In this document: piece after piece, positions 47,825 through 51,684 of the stretch
Numbering within the stretch: the first letter of the stretch is position 1
Layout of the letters: each line of letters opens with the position of its first letter
Source of the DNA: a virus
IMG/VR virus record: IMGVR_UViG_3300035523_000125
Coordinates: 1-51,684 of that record
Length of the DNA: 51,684 nucleotides
Strand: one strand, 5' to 3'
Program-made: the position numbers and the translations under genes
Notes under the pieces: model-generated
What the model was told of the DNA's origin: nothing
The model's database searches: none
Seen by the model: only the letters and a program-made list of their open reading frames with translations

Positions 47825-49471
47825 ATGGACGTGGTTCGCTTTGGTCCGCTTGTCATCGACAACCAGTTCTCCCCCTCGCATGTGGACGCTCTCGCGCACT
47901 GGCGATTCGGAGGCGCGCCTCAGCGGAAGCTCCTCAGGAGTTCCGACTGCAAAACGCTTGGACTGCCGTTCTCCTTCGCAGACGCGATAGAGAAGCCTGG
48001 GAGGGACGGCTTCTTCGACGCCACCTACAGTGAGCTTGAGAGAATCGCCGAGACCAACACCCACCGAGACATGAAGAGGCTTGTCGTCTCGAGGGCTACT
48101 GCGACTGGGTTCGGCGTTTACCCGGACGGCATCGGCGTCCAGGGCGTCTACACGTTCGCCGATCTTCTGGTAGCCGATGGTCGGAGCATCGCCTTCGTTG
48201 AGTGCCTCACGGCTCACAGCGCTACGAGGCAAACCGTCCAAAAGAAGATGCAGCTCGCGCATCACGCGCCTCTGGTCTTCGTCGTCGAGCCCTCCGCAGA
48301 CCTTTCGAGCTTTCGCGACGTTCCCCCTGAGAACATTTTCTTTGCTCTCCTTCACAAGGCAATCTTCGCGCCGTCTGATTACCAAGGAGAGGTCTGCGTT
48401 CGCTGCGACAGTCACGTGCCACGCGCCCAGATGCACGTCGTCCAGATCGAACGGGACGAACCATGTGCAGAACTCGGGCTGGCGGCCGAACCCGTCACTC
48501 GTCGAGGGGCGTTATGCTCAGCCTGTGCCTCAGTGGTGCAGGAAGCCCTGTCCCGAGAACGGAAAAAGCGGGACCGAATTGCTACCGAAAACTCCAACCG
48601 TGCTAAGGCGATTGCCGCATTCGGGCGCGCCTGGGATCAGTCAGCAATCGCCGCGTTGCCCCACCTTCAGCGGGAGCATGCAGGGACGCTTCCCAAACAG
48701 TTGAGGAAGATGCCCCTGTCCTCGCAGGCAATGCGCGATGCGCTGGTCGCAGACCTAGCTGGTTGGTTCCTGGGCGAGGCTCCACACCTCTGGACCGAGA
48801 CAGCCCACGAGCGCGAGGAGGGTTGGGACAGCGAGCATCACACAGGACGGGCCCGCGTCGCACTCACAGTCGGTGGGCTCGAAGCCAGCTTCGATTACCG
48901 GTACAGAGGCAACGATTGGGGGCCGAACGAGGAGAGCGAGTCGATCAGAATCCGTTGGCTTGACGGAGACACCTGTTTTGACGACGTTCTTGGCGCAGCA
49001 ATCGCTTGCGAGCGGTGCGGGGCGTCAGGGTGTACTCGTTGCATTGAGCAGGGGGAGTTCTTCCAGGCTCGAACCAGCCACAGGAGTGCCGTCGAGGCCC
49101 TGCTGGACGAAGAAGTACCACGCACGACCATCTTGCACCTTCAAATCGAAGGCGTCGGAATTACCACGCTGAAGAGAATCTCCGAAGCACTGCCAAGCGG
49201 GAGAGATGTACTCGATTCTGCGCGATGGAAAAGGAAGACCGGCCACCTTAACCGCGTCGTCACGAGGAGCGCCGCGATTCGAGAGGAACTGGAACGCGCG
49301 GTTCTGGCAGACCTGCTGCGGCGAATACCATTCTCGCGTGTGATTTCGGCAGTCTGCAGCAAGTGCCGCTCCGGCTTTGTCACGCGCGAGGAAATGGAGC
49401 AACGGAGAGAAGCGGCTCTGGTCCGGGCAGTGCAACGGATTCGAAGGTGTAGTGCGCCAGCTGGATCGTGA
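47825..49471 (+). CDS. Multi-Cys-cluster protein, C-terminus altered by the IS
   Basis: A 548-aa protein. Residues 85-190 look like a nuclease-type alpha/beta core (GVQGVYTFADLLVADGRSIA, AFVECLTA, then HHAPLVFVV); D and E are in place but the usual Lys after E is replaced by Leu. Four Cys clusters (CVRCDS, CSACAS, CERCGASGCTRC, CSKCRSG) suggest zinc binding and nucleic-acid contact. The last seven residues (CSAPAGS) come from the left end of the inserted IS. Without the insertion and duplicated bases the protein would end RRSG two codons later, so only the tail is changed. The gene may have been followed directly by the PLD gene. Function unknown. Confidence 0.7.
   Translation: MDVVRFGPLVIDNQFSPSHVDALAHWRFGGAPQRKLLRSSDCKTLGLPFSFADAIEKPGRDGFFDATYSELERIAETNTHRDMKRLVVSRATATGFGVYPDGIGVQGVYTFADLLVADGRSIAFVECLTAHSATRQTVQKKMQLAHHAPLVFVVEPSADLSSFRDVPPENIFFALLHKAIFAPSDYQGEVCVRCDSHVPRAQMHVVQIERDEPCAELGLAAEPVTRRGALCSACASVVQEALSRERKKRDRIATENSNRAKAIAAFGRAWDQSAIAALPHLQREHAGTLPKQLRKMPLSSQAMRDALVADLAGWFLGEAPHLWTETAHEREEGWDSEHHTGRARVALTVGGLEASFDYRYRGNDWGPNEESESIRIRWLDGDTCFDDVLGAAIACERCGASGCTRCIEQGEFFQARTSHRSAVEALLDEEVPRTTILHLQIEGVGITTLKRISEALPSGRDVLDSARWKRKTGHLNRVVTRSAAIREELERAVLADLLRRIPFSRVISAVCSKCRSGFVTREEMEQRREAALVRAVQRIRRCSAPAGS
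49433..49447 (+). repeat. 15-bp direct repeat, left flank (target duplication)
   Basis: CAACGGATTCGAAGG directly before the left IS end; identical to 51036-51050. Confidence 0.85.
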
Positions 49472-49476
49472 CAGGC
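49448..49476 (+). repeat. Left terminal inverted repeat of the IS
   Basis: 29 bases, TGTAGTGCGCCAGCTGGATC at the start, ending GACAGGC; 23 of 29 match the reverse complement of 51007-51035. Confidence 0.85.
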
Positions 49477-49512
49477 TTCGCGCCGTGGTAGCTAAACGGC
49501 ATGGAGGTCGTC

Positions 49513-49827
49513 ATGAGCCGTCGTTCTCGTCGCCACCATTCGCCTGAGCAGAAGGCCGAGCTGTTGCGGAAGCACCTCGTGGACAAGGTCCCGGTGTCGC
49601 AGCTCTGCAACGAGGCCGACATCCAGCCCAGCCTGTTCTACCTCTGGCTCCGCCAGCTCATGGAACGGGCGCCCTCAGCACTGACCGCGCCGGTCGGCAA
49701 CAGCCGGGAGAAGGAGCTCGAGCAGAAGGTCGCCGCGCTCGAGGCGAAGCTGGCGAAGAAGGACTCCGTCATCGCCGAGATCTCGGAGGAATACGTGCAG
49801 CTAAAAAAAGAGCTTGGGGAGCCCTGA
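49513..49827 (+). CDS. IS3-like transposase OrfA
   Basis: A 104-aa protein starting at ATG 49513, with GGAGGT five bases upstream; ATG 49501 is less likely. Residues 10-55 form a HTH (SPEQKAELLRKHLVDKVPVS, then QPSLFYLWLRQL). A leucine-zipper-like coiled coil (EKELEQKVAALEAKLAKKD) follows. It binds the terminal repeats and dimerises. The end of the gene carries the slippery run. OrfA alone acts as a regulator in the IS3 family. Confidence 0.9.
   Translation: MSRRSRRHHSPEQKAELLRKHLVDKVPVSQLCNEADIQPSLFYLWLRQLMERAPSALTAPVGNSREKELEQKVAALEAKLAKKDSVIAEISEEYVQLKKELGEP
49803..49809 (+). other. Programmed -1 frameshift site (A7) of the IS
   Basis: In phase A_AAA_AAA followed by GAG. A -1 shift joins OrfA to OrfB as RAWGALTGEW. 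The zero frame stops at 49825-49827. Standard IS3-type control. Confidence 0.85.
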
Positions 49828-50795
49828 CCGGCGAGTGGGTTCCCCACGACACGCGCGACCTCGTCGTCGACTTCGTGCGCGACCTGAGCGCCAAGACCGA
49901 GATCCCGACCTGGCAGATCGTCTGCTGGGTCGGGGTCTCTCGCGGCAAGTTCTATGACTGGCGCAAGCGCTACGGGCGGGTCAACGAGCACAACGGCAGC
50001 CTTCCTCGCGACCACTGGATCGACCTGGCGGAGCGCAACCGCATCATCGATTTCCACGGGCGCTTCCCGCTCGAGGGGTACCGCCGGCTCACCTTCATGA
50101 TGCTCGACCAGGACATCGCCGCCGTCAGCCCTTCGACGACCTACCGCATCCTCTCTGGGGCGGGCCTGCTCGACCGCTGGAACAAGGGCTCCTCGCGGAA
50201 GGGCAGCGGCTTCGTGCAACCGCTCGCAGCGCACGAGCACTGGCACATCGACATCGCCCACCTGAACATCGTCGGCACCTTCTACTACCTCTTCTCGATC
50301 CTCGACGGCGCCAGCCGCGCCATCGTCCATTGGGAGCTCCGCGAGCGCATGACCGAGGCCGACGTCGAGTGCATCCTCCAGCAGGCGCGCGAGAAGTTCC
50401 CCGACGCCAAGCCGCGCATCATCTCGGACAACGGTCCGCAATTCGTGGCGCGGGACTTCAAGGAGTTCATCCGCGTCTCGGGCATGACGCATGTGCGGAC
50501 CTCGCCCTATTACCCGCAGTCCAATGGCAAGCTCGAGCGCTACCACAGGACCGTCAAGGGCGACGCCATCCGCCCGGCGTCACCCTCGTCGCTGGAGGAC
50601 GCGCGCAAGGTCGTCGCCAAGTTCGTCGAGCACTACAATGGCGTCCGGCTTCACAGCGCCATCGGATACATCACGCCCAACGACTTCCTGGCCGGCCGCG
50701 GCAAAGCCATCTGGGCCGAGCGCGACCGCAAGCTCGAAACTGCACGCGAGCAGCGCCGGATCAAGCGCCAAACCGCTCGGCAGATCGCCGCATGA
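49809..50795 (+). CDS. IS3-like transposase OrfB (made as OrfAB fusion)
   Basis: The -1 frame is open from the slippery run to TGA 50793. It encodes an integrase-fold catalytic domain. An HTH_21-like region (LPRDHWIDLAERNRIIDFHG) precedes the core. The DDE triad is D in HWHIDIAHL, D in IISDNGPQF, and E in QSNGKLERYHRTVK. The C-terminal sequence has NGVRLHSAIGYITPNDFLAG. A weak GTG at 49875 could start a shorter OrfB. The fused product is the active transposase. It appears intact. Confidence 0.9.
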   Translation, partial: RAWGALTGEWVPHDTRDLVVDFVRDLSAKTEIPTWQIVCWVGVSRGKFYDWRKRYGRVNEHNGSLPRDHWIDLAERNRIIDFHGRFPLEGYRRLTFMMLDQDIAAVSPSTTYRILSGAGLLDRWNKGSSRKGSGFVQPLAAHEHWHIDIAHLNIVGTFYYLFSILDGASRAIVHWELRERMTEADVECILQQAREKFPDAKPRIISDNGPQFVARDFKEFIRVSGMTHVRTSPYYPQSNGKLERYHRTVKGDAIRPASPSSLEDARKVVAKFVEHYNGVRLHSAIGYITPNDFLAGRGKAIWAERDRKLETAREQRRIKRQTARQIAA

Positions 50796-51006
50796 ACACC
50801 ACCTCAACAGTCCTCGCCGCCGGCCGGCCCCTCAAAGCGAAGCGGGGCCGGACGACGGCGCCGGCACCTCTCGCCAACCTCGGCTCCCTCCCGGTGGTCG
50901 AGGAGGAGCGGCGACCGGCGTGCCAGCGCAGTTTGCTGGCGCGGCGTTCGTCAAGCGACGAGCGAGGCGCTTATCCTTTCTGGTATTCTCCCTTTCGAAT
51001 TCACCC

Positions 51007-51035
51007 GCCTGTCGCGATCACGCTGGGCCAGTACA
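51007..51035 (-). repeat. Right terminal inverted repeat of the IS
   Basis: Reverse complement begins TGTACTGGCCCAGCGTGATC and ends GACAGGC; pairs with the left repeat. Confidence 0.85.
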
Positions 51036-51050
51036 CAACGGATTCGAAGG
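51036..51050 (+). repeat. 15-bp direct repeat, right flank (target duplication)
   Basis: CAACGGATTCGAAGG directly after the right IS end. Joined to 49447, the following AGTGGTTGA restores an ending for the interrupted gene. Confidence 0.85.
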
Positions 51051-51119
51051 AGTGGTTGACCGACGGTGGCCTAGGCATCCAATCCCTTCTCATGTTGGGA
51101 GCCACTTGGGAGGATAGCG

Positions 51120-51684
51120 ATGCAGTTCCTTGCAGGCTATGAGCTCTGGCAGACGATCCGTAAGCGCGCCTCTGCCTCTCGACACACAACTGCCGTTGTC
51201 GGCTTCCTTGGTCGTCATCCTGACGAACTATTCAAGTGGTCCAAGTCGGTCACTGTGGTAGCCGACCTTTCGGAGGAAGCAGTTGCCCGTGGGGCATCGT
51301 CCGCTAGAGGCGCATTGGCCCTCAAAGGGATGCGGCATTCGGCTGTTGACCTCTATTCGCTTCCAAACCTTCATGCGAAGGTGTTGCTCTTCGACAGATG
51401 TGCCGTTGTCTCGTCGGCAAATCTCTCACTCGAGTCGGAGTCCAAGCTTGTGGAGGCGGGTGTTCTGGTCACCGAGCCGCGCGCTCTTGCGTCGATTCGT
51501 CGGTTTGTGAGGCAGGTCGTCGACAACGAGGCGTTGCCCCTGGACAAAAAGAGGCTTCTGGAGCTGGCTTGCCTTGAGAAGGAGAACAACAAGGCCGCGC
51601 GATCCGTTGGCGCGCAGCGAAGCGCCTCGTTCTTTCCCGATGGTGCCTGCGTGTGGCTCTCTTCATTGAACCATTCGTTCGACA
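51120..51684 (+). CDS. PLD-family (phospholipase D-like) protein, 5' part
   Basis: ATG 51120 follows a gggagga Shine-Dalgarno. The frame stays open to the window end (188 residues visible). It begins QFLAGYELWQTIRKRAS. A PLD motif HxKx4D is exact: H85-A-K87-V-L-L-F-D92, followed by SSANLS (97-102), which matches the N-x-S part of the HKD signature. Most such nucleases need two motifs or dimerise; a second would be outside the window. The gene begins 69 bases after the IS flank, so before the insertion it followed the Cys-cluster gene in an operon. A DNA or membrane phospholipid substrate is possible; a nuclease in defence is likelier by context. Confidence 0.75.
   Translation, partial: MQFLAGYELWQTIRKRASASRHTTAVVGFLGRHPDELFKWSKSVTVVADLSEEAVARGASSARGALALKGMRHSAVDLYSLPNLHAKVLLFDRCAVVSSANLSLESESKLVEAGVLVTEPRALASIRRFVRQVVDNEALPLDKKRLLELACLEKENNKAARSVGAQRSASFFPDGACVWLSSLNHSFD

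Larger units (their letters stand above)
49448..51035 (+). mobile_element. IS3-like insertion sequence (1588 bp) with A7 frameshift
   Basis: The element starts with TGTA at 49448 and ends with TACA at 51035. The two ends form 29-bp inverted repeats with 23 matches. Inside are OrfA (104 aa), a slippery site and OrfB with the DDE residues. Both flanks have the identical 15-bp CAACGGATTCGAAGG. The 240 bases after OrfB hold no gene that I trust. Two-ORF plan and DDE motifs match IS3, but a 15-bp duplication is longer than its usual 3-5 bp. Confidence 0.85.

Noticed and set aside
50792-51142. Third ORF in the IS (starts in the OrfB stop)
   Set aside because: It runs across the right inverted repeat into flanking DNA and has no family; likely chance.
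1-51684. CRISPR array, tRNA or rRNA genes
   Set aside because: No regularly spaced repeat array and no tRNA/rRNA-like stretch seen; the only tandem repeat (4548) is far too short.

Overview
The window is GC-rich DNA with many GTG/TTG starts, tightly packed genes and stop/start overlaps. Codon bias, a Cys-rich lipoprotein and a sigma-54-type activator suggest a Myxococcota-like (former Deltaproteobacteria) host. That is inference, because no rRNA or tRNA marker is present.

Region 1 (1-25.1 kb) is the packaging, head and tail part of a Mu-like contractile-tailed prophage. In order it holds two related DNA methyltransferases, small and large terminase, a DUF935-type portal, a ClpP-type protease with a nested scaffold start, decoration and gpT-like major capsid proteins, connector genes, sheath, tube, tail-assembly chaperones with a -1 frameshift site, tape measure, hub/spike, gp25-like protein, baseplate J, gp48-like protein and a tail fibre. 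Three genes run against the operon (5982-6371, 14589-14789, 16824-17666), each with its own Shine-Dalgarno, and look like accessory morons. The largest carries a PD-(D/E)XK nuclease motif. At the right edge, two short transcription units are each led by a copy of the same approximately 72-base potentially structured element and closed by related hairpin terminators. I saw no integrase, transposase A/B pair, lysis cassette or Mu gpF-like gene, so only part of the prophage is in view.

Region 2 (25.2-41.8 kb) is a lower-GC defence operon of six genes: type I-like DNA methyltransferase, S subunit, NERD/pseudokinase/kinase/P-loop protein (1387 aa), a Cys-cluster protein (535 aa), a giant protein with a PD-(D/E)XK motif and a HerA/FtsK-like ATPase (1829 aa), and a separate PD-(D/E)XK protein (542 aa). 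The first five genes overlap head to tail. The set resembles part of the methylation-associated defence system (MADS), but it lacks the regulator, AAA-ATPase and extra gene I remember between methyltransferase and S subunit, and it adds a nuclease-like gene. It is flanked by two DUF2924-family genes (24.4 and 42.0 kb).

Region 3 (42.6-47.8 kb) encodes an SMC/TrlF/PtuA-like ATPase, a HEAT-like histidine kinase, a response regulator and a sigma-54-type AAA activator: a candidate signalling module, possibly also for defence.

Region 4 (47.8 kb to the end) has a multi-Cys-cluster protein and a PLD-family protein that were probably adjacent until an IS3-like element (49448-51035, OrfA/OrfB with an A7 slippery site, 29-bp terminal inverted repeats) inserted at the last codons of the first gene. 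The flanking direct repeat is 15 bp, unusually long for IS3. The PLD gene runs off the window.
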